Positions 38,363-47,434 of a DNA stretch of 64,000 nt are shown here, in pieces (the first letter of the stretch is position 1; every line of letters begins with the position of its first letter). Position numbers and translations under genes: made by a program. Origin of the DNA: Paenibacillus psychroresistens (lineage in GTDB: Bacteria; Bacillota; Bacilli; Paenibacillales; NBRC-103111); the NCBI RefSeq assembly GCF_009728935.1, contig NZ_CP034235.1, forward strand, positions 962,501-1,026,500. Direction: 5' to 3'. The notes beneath the pieces were generated by a model, which saw only the letters and a program-made list of their open reading frames with translations, made no database searches and had not been told where the DNA came from.

Positions 38363-39149
38363 GGGGGAATAATACATCAATCGCATGTGCCACGCCATCC
38401 TCTTCACAGTGCTTCGTCACCATATTTGCCCGCTCCTGAACATATAACGGAGCATTCTCAACGGCAACGGAATAGCCTGCCTCGGCAAACATCGGCAGAT
38501 CGTTGTCATGGTTGCCTATGGCAATCACGGATTCCTTAGCTATATTAAGATGCTGCTTCAAGAAACGAAGGGCTTCCCCTTTGTTAGCCTGCAGATTAGT
38601 AATTTCAATGTTATGGTTATCGCTAGGATGAATTTGTACAGGTATCGCTTTGAGATCCTCCATAATGGCAGTGAGCTTAGCGTCGTCGTCCTGCACATAG
38701 ATTTTATAATAGATTTTATCGGAAGGGATACTGCCCACAAAAACGGGTAAATGGGGATAGTCGCGTTGGATAGAGTGAACCAAATGAGAGTCTTGAGCAG
38801 CAAACATCGCGTCGCGCGTGTAAACTCGGTAAAGCGCACGATGTTTTTCAATTGTGGCAAGGATATAACTCATATGAGCTGAAGGCAAGGGAAAGGAGAT
38901 GAGCTCTTGATCTGCTTGCATATCGTATACATGGGCACCGTTGCTGGCGAATAAATAAGAGACACCTTTGAACTTATGCACGATAGGAAGCGCTGCTGCG
39001 AACATTTTACCTGTAATAACGGCTACTATAACACCTTCGTTTATTACACGCTCTATAGCCTTGAGATTCCGATCACTCAAACGCAGCTGGCGATCAATTG
39101 TAGTGCCATCTAAATCAAGCGCGATTAATTTGAAGTGAGTATTATTCAT
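38343..39149 (-). CDS. HAD-superfamily Cof-type phosphatase
   Basis: 268 residues. HAD motifs in order: I, LIALDLDGTTID (about 8-19); II, VITGK (about 45); III/IV, lysine in NKGEALRFL and IAIGNHDNDLPMFAEAG (about 218-233). A C2-type cap lies between. It should dephosphorylate a small sugar phosphate or nucleotide. It follows the two SIS genes by 20 bases, pointing to amino-sugar phosphate metabolism. Confidence 0.88.
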   Translation of the reverse strand: MNNTHFKLIALDLDGTTIDRQLRLSDRNLKAIERVINEGVIVAVITGKMFAAALPIVHKFKGVSYLFASNGAHVYDMQADQELISFPLPSAHMSYILATIEKHRALYRVYTRDAMFAAQDSHLVHSIQRDYPHLPVFVGSIPSDKIYYKIYVQDDDAKLTAIMEDLKAIPVQIHPSDNHNIEITNLQANKGEALRFLKQHLNIAKESVIAIGNHDNDLPMFAEAGYSVAVENAPLYVQERANMVTKHCEEDGVAHAIDVLFPLDINVT

Positions 39150-39169
39150 CTAAGCTGTCTCCTCGCCAT

Positions 39170-39913
39170 TTACTCTAGATAATGGATTTGATTCCTATAT
39201 TGCTCCAATAGTTGTTTGTTATACTCATCTCCACCATCTAAATTGCTGGATAGAAAAACAGGAGGTGTAATCCCTCTTTTAAGCAGAAGCTCAATAGTTT
39301 GCGATATCGTTGCATGCATAATAGTCACACCTGTTACAGTGGAGAGAGGGGCTGTTTTCTCTGGCAGTCCTTCAATCGCCAAGGCTGCATCGCCTTTTTC
39401 ACCCATCATATCTAGAATAATATCAGCGAGCTCAAACAAGCGTTTCCCGCTAGAATGGCGGCTTAGACTATCACTAGAGTAGCTCATTGAAGTTAACGCA
39501 ACAACTTTTACGCCATTTTCTATTGCCCATAAAGCCAGCTCGATGGGTACGGTATTGCGTCCCGAAACAGAGGCAATCACTAGCACATCGCCTTGTTTAA
39601 TCTTCGTCTCCGAAAGAACGGCTGCAGCAATTCCCGATATTCGCTCATACTTGGAAGTTCGGGTGGGAGGGAAAGTTTCCAAGGTCATACCCGGCAGAAA
39701 AATAGGGTTCATCAGCATGAACCCGCCAGCTCTATAGAATACCTCTTGTGCAAAAATACTGGAATGACTGCAGCCCGTAATATAAATCGTGCTTCCATTC
39801 TCTACAGTGTCAGCGAATAGTTGAGCCGTCTTTTCCATGGCTTCTATTTGTGTTTCCAACACTTTGTCTAAGTTATCTTGCACAGCTTGAAAGTAACGTT
39901 TTATCTGCAGCAT
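39170..39913 (-). CDS. SIS-domain sugar phosphate-binding protein
   Basis: 247 residues with one SIS domain (YITGCSHSSIFAQEVFYRAG, about 40-60; DVLVIASVSGRNTVPIELAL, about 107). The Ser residues of the sugar-phosphate pocket are present, and the size matches the YvoF-like/UPF0309 group of isomerase-like proteins rather than MurQ. It is a paralogue of the next gene upstream, 12 bases away. It may isomerise or bind an N-acetylated sugar phosphate. Confidence 0.8.
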   Translation of the reverse strand: MLQIKRYFQAVQDNLDKVLETQIEAMEKTAQLFADTVENGSTIYITGCSHSSIFAQEVFYRAGGFMLMNPIFLPGMTLETFPPTRTSKYERISGIAAAVLSETKIKQGDVLVIASVSGRNTVPIELALWAIENGVKVVALTSMSYSSDSLSRHSSGKRLFELADIILDMMGEKGDAALAIEGLPEKTAPLSTVTGVTIMHATISQTIELLLKRGITPPVFLSSNLDGGDEYNKQLLEQYRNQIHYLE

Positions 39914-39925
39914 GGCTCTTTCACC

Positions 39926-40657
39926 TCAATGTCCAGTTTCATCGTACCGTAGATTTTCGTTATCATTGTAGACGCCACTGCCTGGGAAATTGATCGATTT
40001 CAGAATCGTTGGTTTAATGCCGAGGGCAAGTAAATTTTCTGCTACCTTAGCTTCAATGGCCCACATAATAGTAGCTGCAGATATTCCGGATGCTGGGCAT
40101 ATCGATAAATCCAATTCAGGAATCTTAACCATCGCATCAAGTGGAGGGGCACAGTTATCCAGGACTAAATCGGCAACTTCAAATAGGCGCTTTCCCGTCG
40201 AATGCTCGCTTTTTAGTAGAGTAGAGAATGCTACACTTGTCATGGCAATCACATAAGCTCCCATTTCCTTAGCAGTAAGCGCAATATCGACAGGTAAAAT
40301 ACTTTTTCCAGATACACTGCCGACAATCAGCACATCACCTGGCTGCAGATTGCTTGCTCTCAACGCATATTTGATGAAACCTTCCAGATTGCGATCCTTG
40401 GTTGCATCCTCGGGACGTTTCCTAACGGGGTTTTCGATTTCAAATTTAATCCGCAAGGGCTTGAAATTGGACATTCCGCCAGCTCTATTGATCAGCTCGC
40501 TGTCTAGCATATGGCCTGTATCGTAAATATGAATACAATTGCCATTGGCAATCGCTTTGGTGATGGCATCTGCAGCCGCATCAATTGATGGGCCTTGTTC
40601 ATGCTCAATTCGATGAATGAGTTCTTTTAATTGTTGGAAGAAATTTTCTTTTAACAT
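39926..40657 (-). CDS. SIS-domain sugar phosphate-binding protein
   Basis: 243 residues with a SIS domain (CIHIYDTGHMLDSELINRAGG, about 38; DVLIVGSVSGKSILPVDIAL, about 112). It is the first gene of the minus-strand operon and is clearly related to the gene at 39170 in the C-terminal stretch (EHSTGKRLFEVADLVLD against RHSSGKRLFELADIILD). Two such paralogues in tandem may form a heteromer. The start follows an AAAGGAATG-like site. Confidence 0.8.
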   Translation of the reverse strand: MLKENFFQQLKELIHRIEHEQGPSIDAAADAITKAIANGNCIHIYDTGHMLDSELINRAGGMSNFKPLRIKFEIENPVRKRPEDATKDRNLEGFIKYALRASNLQPGDVLIVGSVSGKSILPVDIALTAKEMGAYVIAMTSVAFSTLLKSEHSTGKRLFEVADLVLDNCAPPLDAMVKIPELDLSICPASGISAATIMWAIEAKVAENLLALGIKPTILKSINFPGSGVYNDNENLRYDETGH

Positions 40658-40720
40658 AGTTTTTTATTCACATTCCTTTCGTATATCTAAATTTTATCAG
40701 TAATTAAACTAAATTATAAT

Positions 40721-40740
40721 TTCGATGTCCTTCGATGTCA
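40721..40740. promoter_or_regulatory. Direct repeat, likely DeoR operator
   Basis: TTCGATGTC occurs twice in tandem (40721 and 40731) in the gap between the divergent SIS operon and the DeoR gene. DeoR-family regulators often bind tandem direct repeats in such gaps, so it is a candidate shared operator. Confidence 0.45.
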
Positions 40741-40844
40741 ATTGAATTGTTTTCATTTCCTTTCTAATTCATTTATCTTTATAGATTTACATATCGGAAT
40801 AGGTTATACTTCTTTCATATGATTATAGGTGGTGGATTCAAGCT

Positions 40845-41618
40845 ATGTATGCCATGCAGCGCCGCAAGGAAATTCTCAGAGTTATCAAAGAAAGTGGGTT
40901 TAAACCCGTTTCCGAATTGCGTGATATTTTTCAGGTTTCGGAGGTTACGATTCGTTCTGATCTACGCTATCTCCAGCAAGAGGGGAAGATAGAACGTAAT
41001 TATGGCGGAGCTATGATTAAAGATGATCCAGATTCTATGCCATTCTCGGTAGCCTCTCAGCTGCTTGGTGAGACTAAATCAACGATTGCCCAAGCTGCCG
41101 TCCAATTAATTCAATCAGGCGATAGCTTGTTTCTTGACGGAAGCTCAACAACACTGCTGTTAGCAAAGCTAGCCCGTCCAATTGAGCATATAACAGTAAT
41201 CAGCAACTCAATCCCTGTTTTCGAGGTGTTTAAAGAGTTGACGACTGGAACCTTAATTGGGATACCCGGTACCTTGAATCCGCGTACTCAAACGTTCGTT
41301 GGACCTTATGCGGAGAAAATGATCAGCGATCTTAGAGCAACAAAAGCTTTCATAAGCCCTAAAGGCTTATTGCTAGAGGGCTTGCGTGATATCACAATGG
41401 CTGAAGCCGATATTCGCAAAAGAATGATGGATTCGGCAAACGAGGTAATTGTATTGGCCGATTATAGTAAATTCAACAACCTTCGCACCTTATTTAGAAT
41501 CGAAAGCTTTGATGCGGTTAACACGATTATTACAGATCAGATGCCGGATGAGATGTATATGAAGCTTTTTGAGGAAAAGAATATTAGGGTGATTATCGCT
41601 GATAGCAAAGGAGACTAA
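40845..41618 (+). CDS. DeoR/GlpR-family transcriptional regulator
   Basis: 257 residues. The helix-turn-helix is at about 6-60 (RRKEILRVIKESGFKPVSEL, FQVSEVTIRSDLRYLQQEGKIERNYGG), and the C-terminal sugar-phosphate sensor has DSLFLDGSSTTLLLAKLA and EVIVLADYSKF. It is divergent from the SIS/SIS/HAD operon and followed 5 bases later by a kinase gene, so it probably represses both until an amino-sugar phosphate binds. Confidence 0.92.
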   Translation: MYAMQRRKEILRVIKESGFKPVSELRDIFQVSEVTIRSDLRYLQQEGKIERNYGGAMIKDDPDSMPFSVASQLLGETKSTIAQAAVQLIQSGDSLFLDGSSTTLLLAKLARPIEHITVISNSIPVFEVFKELTTGTLIGIPGTLNPRTQTFVGPYAEKMISDLRATKAFISPKGLLLEGLRDITMAEADIRKRMMDSANEVIVLADYSKFNNLRTLFRIESFDAVNTIITDQMPDEMYMKLFEEKNIRVIIADSKGD

Positions 41619-41623
41619 ATCTT

Positions 41624-42607
41624 ATGCGTTATGTGCTTGGTTTGGATGGCGGCGGCAGTAAGCTATTGTGTGTAATTGCAGATGAAACAGGTCGGATGAT
41701 AGGGTCCAGCTTAGCAGGTCCAACCAATTCAAGCTATAACACACCCGAAGAAATCGAGCTTTCGATCACTTCCGTGATTTCAGAAATCCTCGCTAACCAT
41801 AATATAGCTCGGCAAGATGTTTCGATCGTTTATGGTGCATTGCCTGCCGATGGACAGCTTTCTATTTCAACGATAACTAAAAATCTTCATGATGGGGTAA
41901 AGGTAAACCTGTGTGGAGAGTACGTGCTTTCTTTGTTTGGAGCCATTCAAGAGGATTATGGAGCGGTTGTTCAAGCAGGAACGGGCTCGTTTGCGCACAT
42001 TCGAACACCCAAGACGGAGATTACCGTTGGCGGTTGGGGGCCGATTCTGGGTGATGAAGGCTCGGGCTATTATATTGGCAAGAATGCATTGATGGCATGC
42101 GTTAGAATGGCAGATGAACTAGGGATATTTACTATTCTACAGGAACGGATTTTAACCTATTGCAAACAGGTGAAGATGAGGGATTTGTGTACTTTGATTT
42201 ACGCCACACCAAGCAATAAGCAAAGCACATTGATCGCTTCGTTATGCCCGATTGTCGGAAAAGCGGCAGCTGAAGGGGATAAAGTAGCCATAGATATACT
42301 CGAGGATGCAGCAGAAATGCTATTCATGCAAGCCAGCTCCGTTTTAAAACTGCCAGATGTGGAAGCAAGGTTTCCTTTAACAGTAGCTGGAGGAGTCTGG
42401 AAAACCAATCCGCTGTTATTTAATTGCTTCTCTACAAAAATTAAGCAGCTTTTCCCGCAGATTGATTTACGTTATCCTTTATTTGAGCCGGTGATAGGCG
42501 GTGTACTTCTTGGTTTAAGAGACCTCGGATTTCCTGTAAAAGCAAAAATCGAGGAGCTTAAACACCATTTTTCAGCCTATTCCATTTCTGCGGATTTGTT
42601 TCAGTAG
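41624..42607 (+). CDS. BadF/BadG-type N-acetylglucosamine kinase-like ATPase
   Basis: 327 residues with the ASKHA fold: phosphate 1 loop YVLGLDGGGSKLLCVIAD at the start, the sugar site EYVLSLFGAIQEDYGAVVQAGTGS (about 106), GGWGPILGDEGSGYYIG (about 136), and the adenosine motif VAGGVWKTNP near 257. It should phosphorylate GlcNAc, MurNAc or a similar sugar. Its place beside two SIS proteins, a HAD phosphatase and a DeoR repressor supports salvage of an amino sugar. Confidence 0.88.
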   Translation: MRYVLGLDGGGSKLLCVIADETGRMIGSSLAGPTNSSYNTPEEIELSITSVISEILANHNIARQDVSIVYGALPADGQLSISTITKNLHDGVKVNLCGEYVLSLFGAIQEDYGAVVQAGTGSFAHIRTPKTEITVGGWGPILGDEGSGYYIGKNALMACVRMADELGIFTILQERILTYCKQVKMRDLCTLIYATPSNKQSTLIASLCPIVGKAAAEGDKVAIDILEDAAEMLFMQASSVLKLPDVEARFPLTVAGGVWKTNPLLFNCFSTKIKQLFPQIDLRYPLFEPVIGGVLLGLRDLGFPVKAKIEELKHHFSAYSISADLFQ

Positions 42608-42611
42608 TTGA

Positions 42612-43883
42612 TTAGAGCAGGCCGAAAAGCCAGAGATTAGTGATTGCTTCGACATATAACATATAGTATAAAACCTCCAAATGAGCAAGGTTTTTGATAC
42701 GTGGCGGATTACGCTTAGAATTAGATGTGTTGGCTAGAATGATCTGGCTATATTTGTGCTTAAAGGCATTAACAGTAACAAGTTTATGATATCTAGTTTG
42801 ATTTTCACGGATTTCTGGAGAATTTAATTTAAGGATGGCTTGATCGATTTGAAAGGCTAGAGCTTTAACATCCTCCGATTCATAAACGAGCCCAATTCCA
42901 AAATGCTGCAGGGTAAAGCCAATCTCTCCATGATTAGGGCCGACCACCAGCTTAGAGCGTGCAACGCCTTCGGTAAGGGGGCCGCTTTGACCTAAAAAGC
43001 TTTTTCTATAAGGGAGAACAATGATATCCGAGAGGTTGAAATAAAAGTCGACTTGCTCATTGGGAATATAACGAATATCTAAAAATACTTTATCCCTGAT
43101 CTTATATTGCTCTAGTATTTGGAGTAAATCGTCTTTATTAAAACAGCTTTCTGAACCTGCTATAAGCAAGGTTGCTTCTTGCTCCATATTTGCCAACGAT
43201 TCTAATAAAAGATCTATACCTTTCTCGTGTCTAAGTCCGCCAAAAGCAAGTAATAAGGGCCTTTTATAAGCTTTCAACTGTTGAGCAATTAAAGTATGGA
43301 TCTCTAGGTCATGGGCGTTTGTTGAATATGAAATCTCGTCTGTTTTCTGTAGGTTAGGCAAAAGCACGCTTTCCACACGGTTCGCAATATCTGCTCTGAA
43401 TTGAACTAAGCGATTTTTGGTGTATTCACCATGCACGACTAACTTTTGCAGAATGTTCCATTTTAAAAGCTTTGTGAGCATATTGGACTTGCTTTTTTGT
43501 GCGGGAAACCTATGCAAAGTGCCCGATAATTTTAAGCCAAGGGTTAGAGGAAAGAAAAGATACAGAGCTAATACACAGCAATCGACATATAGAAAGTGAA
43601 TTCTTTTGAAGCCATGGGCTCTTGCGTAAACTAGAACATATAAGGTAATAAGCATGCTTTTTAATCTAGTGGGCAGATAGTTAAGAATTTGTTGGATACG
43701 TTGAGGGATATAGGTGGTTATCGATAGATGCTCGAGATAACTAGAGGTTGTATTTTCATGATTGGGACATGTTAAAAATGTTAGCTCTAAAGCATTATTG
43801 GCGTCTAGTAGACCTTGAATGACGGTATTATCATAATGCGTATGATGGCCATCGCTAGCGTGGTCGAATAATAATGTTTTCAT
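42612..43883 (-). CDS. Glycosyltransferase, GT4-like
   Basis: 423 residues. The GT-B C-terminal domain has LLAFGGLRHEKGIDLLLESLANM (about 215), YKIRDKVFLDIRYIPNEQV and the acceptor-loop region IIVLPYRKSFLGQSGPLTEGVA (about 290), as in GT4 enzymes. It probably adds a sugar to a lipid or surface polymer; the substrate is unknown. A weakly hydrophobic stretch near residue 100 may be a membrane-associated helix. It is convergent with the kinase gene, with a 4-base gap. Confidence 0.8.
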   Translation of the reverse strand: MKTLLFDHASDGHHTHYDNTVIQGLLDANNALELTFLTCPNHENTTSSYLEHLSITTYIPQRIQQILNYLPTRLKSMLITLYVLVYARAHGFKRIHFLYVDCCVLALYLFFPLTLGLKLSGTLHRFPAQKSKSNMLTKLLKWNILQKLVVHGEYTKNRLVQFRADIANRVESVLLPNLQKTDEISYSTNAHDLEIHTLIAQQLKAYKRPLLLAFGGLRHEKGIDLLLESLANMEQEATLLIAGSESCFNKDDLLQILEQYKIRDKVFLDIRYIPNEQVDFYFNLSDIIVLPYRKSFLGQSGPLTEGVARSKLVVGPNHGEIGFTLQHFGIGLVYESEDVKALAFQIDQAILKLNSPEIRENQTRYHKLVTVNAFKHKYSQIILANTSNSKRNPPRIKNLAHLEVLYYMLYVEAITNLWLFGLL

Positions 43884-44005
43884 GGTAGCCTCCTTGAATC
43901 ATTCAGACTTAAGAGCTGAAGCTCTTCAATCTAATTTACGATACATTTTGTATCATGTCAAGCGATACCTAAAATCCTCCAGAAGCGGAATGACCTAACC
44001 GGAGA

Positions 44006-45247
44006 TTATAATTGACTGATCGTAGCTTCCGTTCCCTCTACAATAATCGGGTGTTTGCTAGGATCGAGCCAACGCATGAGCATTAATAATTCTGATTTGC
44101 TCATAGCTGTACAGCCTAGAGTTCCGCTTGCTTCCGATGACCAAATATGTAGAAAAATAGCACTGCCTTTGCCTGAAATTTGCATTGGATTATAGTTGAT
44201 GACAACCGCATAATCATATAAATCATCTTTTCTTAAAAGCTTCTCTGCCGAGCTCCACCTCCCGTTCACAGGCCCATTCTGCCAAGTGTTGTAGTAAGTA
44301 GACTGACTATCATCTACCCAGTAATCATTAGGACTTGTTTTTGTATAAGGCAGCTTAGTGCCGGGATTTTTAAATTTCCCGAAGGCAGATTCTAATGTGT
44401 AAATACCCTCTGGAGTCGTTTTATCTCCTTCATGAAAATTAGCTGAAAACCCGCGAATTCCTATTACGCCTTGTTTAGCCGCAAACTTCTCAGACCAGAT
44501 TCCATTTGTTTTCTCATAAGCTGTGATTTTGACGGAAGTTTCTCCATATGAGGGTGCCGTAACTATAATAGCTTGCTCTGCATTGCCTAAGCCATGTAAT
44601 TTCTCAACTGCTAATGCTGGCATTTGTAGTGAAGTCCGGTTACTTAGCTGTTTCGGTCGATTTTTTAATGCCTTTATCTCTAGCTTTTCTTGCAAATTCT
44701 TAATAAGCTGAAGGGCTTCAGCACGTGTGAGGAGTTTATTACCGTTAAAGCCTGGGATGGTTGCCGATGTTTCTCCCTTGGCTAATCCATTGTCGAGTAA
44801 ATATTGAATCGCAAATTTATCCTCGTAATGGACACCTTGTGTGGCAGATATGAGCTCAGCTGTATATTTACGTGTGATAGAGGTGTTGCGACGTTGGCTT
44901 ATGGGGTAATTGTGTGTGGCAGCTACAAGGTAGAAGGGATCTGACCAAGCGGTATCACCTGTGTTTGAAGTGGGCAGCACTCCAAAAGAGCGCAGCAATA
45001 AAGCAATAAATTGCTCCTCCGTTATCGGTTCATTCGGTCGAAAGGTCTGATCCTCGAAGCCAAAAGTAATCTCATGCGCAATAGACCAATTTACAGTTTC
45101 ATAGGCCCATTGAGCAGGAGTTACATCTTTAAAAGCTAAAGGTACTGGTTGAACAGCGGCAGAGGTGGTAGTCTGACTAAGAAAGCAACATGCAAACAAG
45201 GCAAGGCAAAAGCAGCTCAAGCTAAGTTTAATGTAGTAGATTTTCAT
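44006..45247 (-). CDS. Secreted SLH-domain L,D-transpeptidase-like protein
   Basis: 413 residues with a signal peptide (cleavage likely near TTTSAA, 31). An SLH module is at about 37-90 (FKDVTPAQWAYETVNWSIAH, TFRPNEPITEEQFIALLLRS), then a second SLH-like part with LTRAEALQLIKNLQEKL. The C-terminal YkuD domain (about 225-410) ends with FLHIWSSEASGTLGCTAMSK, matching the HxxG...S/TxGC catalytic pattern, with Cys as nucleophile. It probably acts on peptidoglycan at the cell surface. Confidence 0.85.
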   Translation of the reverse strand: MKIYYIKLSLSCFCLALFACCFLSQTTTSAAVQPVPLAFKDVTPAQWAYETVNWSIAHEITFGFEDQTFRPNEPITEEQFIALLLRSFGVLPTSNTGDTAWSDPFYLVAATHNYPISQRRNTSITRKYTAELISATQGVHYEDKFAIQYLLDNGLAKGETSATIPGFNGNKLLTRAEALQLIKNLQEKLEIKALKNRPKQLSNRTSLQMPALAVEKLHGLGNAEQAIIVTAPSYGETSVKITAYEKTNGIWSEKFAAKQGVIGIRGFSANFHEGDKTTPEGIYTLESAFGKFKNPGTKLPYTKTSPNDYWVDDSQSTYYNTWQNGPVNGRWSSAEKLLRKDDLYDYAVVINYNPMQISGKGSAIFLHIWSSEASGTLGCTAMSKSELLMLMRWLDPSKHPIIVEGTEATISQL

Positions 45248-45311
45248 CGCTCGCTCACCTCATGACTTCCATAAGTACATATACTACTTTTTGGCTGAAA
45301 TGAAACACGAT

Positions 45312-47273
45312 TTATTTTTTAAATTCGACATTATATTTAGGATTTGGACCTTTGTTTAAATAGTCTTGATCAATGAAATCAGCTAGATACTTTTTACCGA
45401 AAAGCTCATCATATTGCAGTTGTTTATACTGCTCGACGACTGCTTTGTCTTTTTCCGGCACTTCTGCGTATAGCTTCTGATCGGCATCGATCACCAGATT
45501 AGAGATTAAACCTGGTACCTTGCGGGAAACCTCGAAATTAGCTGCGAACGGAGCGGGCATTTTCAAATTGAGAGCATCCAGCACATAAGCACCTAGGAAT
45601 GAATTGCTCATAATCGGGAAGCTTTTGTTAGGCAAGTCCATGTTGGACCACATTACAAAAGGCACGCTGTGCATTTTTTTAATTTCCTCTAGCGACCATT
45701 CCTCAGGTTTACCAGATTGCACAAATCCAGACTGATGAAAAACATCATAATCAAAGCCAAGCATTGGTAAATGATCCCCATAGAACACAATAACCGTGGG
45801 TTCAGCGGATTGCTTAAAATGATCAATGAGCAGCTTCAGACCATGGTCTGCATCGTGTGCACCTTGCGTATAATTGTCGATTAGCTGCTGTGCAGCAGGT
45901 GTGAAATTTCCTTTAACTTTGATCGGCAGATTACTGTATCGTGTCTTACCCTCGTAAGATCCATGATTCTGCATCGTTATGCCATAAATGAACATCGGGT
46001 CTTCTGTTTTATCTACTTCTTCTATTAAATTACGTGAAAACTCATCATCTGCAATAAAGCCGCCTTTGATCTCAGGATTAATAAAGTTCTCCGAGCTTTT
46101 AAAGCTTTCGAAGCCCAAGTATTTGTAAACATTCTCACGATTGTAGAAGTAGCTAACATAGGAATGCAGCGCTAAGCTTTTGTAGCCCTGACCGGAAAAA
46201 TAGCTAGCTAGGCTAGGCAGCGGCTTATGGATATATTGCTGATAAGCAATGGCACCGTTAGGTAGAAAGCTCACCGAATCTCCAGTTAAAACCTCAAACT
46301 CTACATTGCTTGTGCCTCCACCGATTTGCGGGGATAGCATGTAACCAGAGGTGGTTTCTTTTTGCAATTGGTGAATAGTCGGTACCGGGTCTTCGCTGAA
46401 GGTTACATTTGTCATTAACGTAGGATCCCAGAAAGCTTCATTCATCACGAAAATAACATTTGGCTTCTTGGTTGTTGCTGGAATAGAACCGCCAACTTTA
46501 GCTGAAGCAGTCAGGCTTTGAGTGGACAGCTTATCGGCGATAGCCTTAATGGAAGCTTCACTGTATCCATCTGGGGTTGGCATCTTGGAGTTCTGTAAAT
46601 TCATCATAAAAGCAAGCGACTGCCCATTTAGTGAATAATTCTGCTGCTGATTCCAGAGGATATTCGAAACCTGACTTTTCTGCATCAGCCATTTAACAGG
46701 TGGAATCTTGATGGCGAATAAATACAATAAAAGCAGAGAGACTAGCCCCACAGAAATTCTTGTGATTAGAGGGAGTGAGAACCGCGGTAGCAGCAAACGC
46801 ATCAAGAATATAAGCCCAATAAACACGACTAAGACTACTATATAACGGAGCATGGAAGCGTTCATAACTAAAGGCAGGATATCGACAACTTCTTTATTCA
46901 TCTTCAGGTCCCATGGAAAGAACGGAACACCAATTAATTTGATCTTAAAATAACTAATCAACGAACCCAAGACTAACAGCAAGCTTGTTACAGCAAGCGA
47001 AGGAATTAGCGAGCCAAGCAAACAATAAACGAAAACTACGATTAGAAAATCGATTAGCACATTAAGATTAAGTAGATTTGAATGTACTGTCATCCAATTT
47101 AAAGTATCATGGATCGAACGTCTTTGGATAAATTCAACTCCGAAGGTTAATAAGTAGGGGGCAATGAGGAGGACGGCTAAAATCAAGCTGTATTTCAATT
47201 TGGGATTTCGTTCAATGCGGGAAGGCTTTCGCAAACGGTTAAATGGCGATAGCTTCGATAGTTTGATTTGCAT
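45312..47273 (-). CDS. Lipoteichoic acid synthase-family protein
   Basis: 653 residues with five N-terminal membrane helices (about 25-205), then an extracellular sulfatase-type domain. The catalytic Thr is in IGGGTSNVEFEVLTG (about 320), metal ligands are in FVMNEAFWDP and VFYGDHLPM, and the MQNHGSYEG motif is present. LtaS polymerises glycerol phosphate from phosphatidylglycerol onto a lipid anchor. It is the size of Bacillus LtaS paralogues. Confidence 0.9.
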   Translation of the reverse strand: MQIKLSKLSPFNRLRKPSRIERNPKLKYSLILAVLLIAPYLLTFGVEFIQRRSIHDTLNWMTVHSNLLNLNVLIDFLIVVFVYCLLGSLIPSLAVTSLLLVLGSLISYFKIKLIGVPFFPWDLKMNKEVVDILPLVMNASMLRYIVVLVVFIGLIFLMRLLLPRFSLPLITRISVGLVSLLLLYLFAIKIPPVKWLMQKSQVSNILWNQQQNYSLNGQSLAFMMNLQNSKMPTPDGYSEASIKAIADKLSTQSLTASAKVGGSIPATTKKPNVIFVMNEAFWDPTLMTNVTFSEDPVPTIHQLQKETTSGYMLSPQIGGGTSNVEFEVLTGDSVSFLPNGAIAYQQYIHKPLPSLASYFSGQGYKSLALHSYVSYFYNRENVYKYLGFESFKSSENFINPEIKGGFIADDEFSRNLIEEVDKTEDPMFIYGITMQNHGSYEGKTRYSNLPIKVKGNFTPAAQQLIDNYTQGAHDADHGLKLLIDHFKQSAEPTVIVFYGDHLPMLGFDYDVFHQSGFVQSGKPEEWSLEEIKKMHSVPFVMWSNMDLPNKSFPIMSNSFLGAYVLDALNLKMPAPFAANFEVSRKVPGLISNLVIDADQKLYAEVPEKDKAVVEQYKQLQYDELFGKKYLADFIDQDYLNKGPNPKYNVEFKK

Positions 47274-47405
47274 GTTAATATAGGACTCCTTTAAAGTGGC
47301 TCTTAGGTAAGCGTTGCTAGTAAAATACTTTCCTTAACATATTTTAATAGTATAAAGGAGAATTGTGAAGGAAATATGAAGAATTAATCGAAAGTAAGTA
47401 AAAAT

Positions 47406-47430
47406 ACACCTGATTTATCAGATCAGGTGC
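47406..47430 (-). terminator. Terminator at the end of the Ro60 unit
   Basis: On the minus strand CACCTGAT pairs with ATCAGGTG around CTGATAA, followed by TATTTTT. It lies about 5 bases after the Ro60 stop and closes the whole minus-strand RNA locus. Confidence 0.85.
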
Positions 47431-47434
47431 ATTC

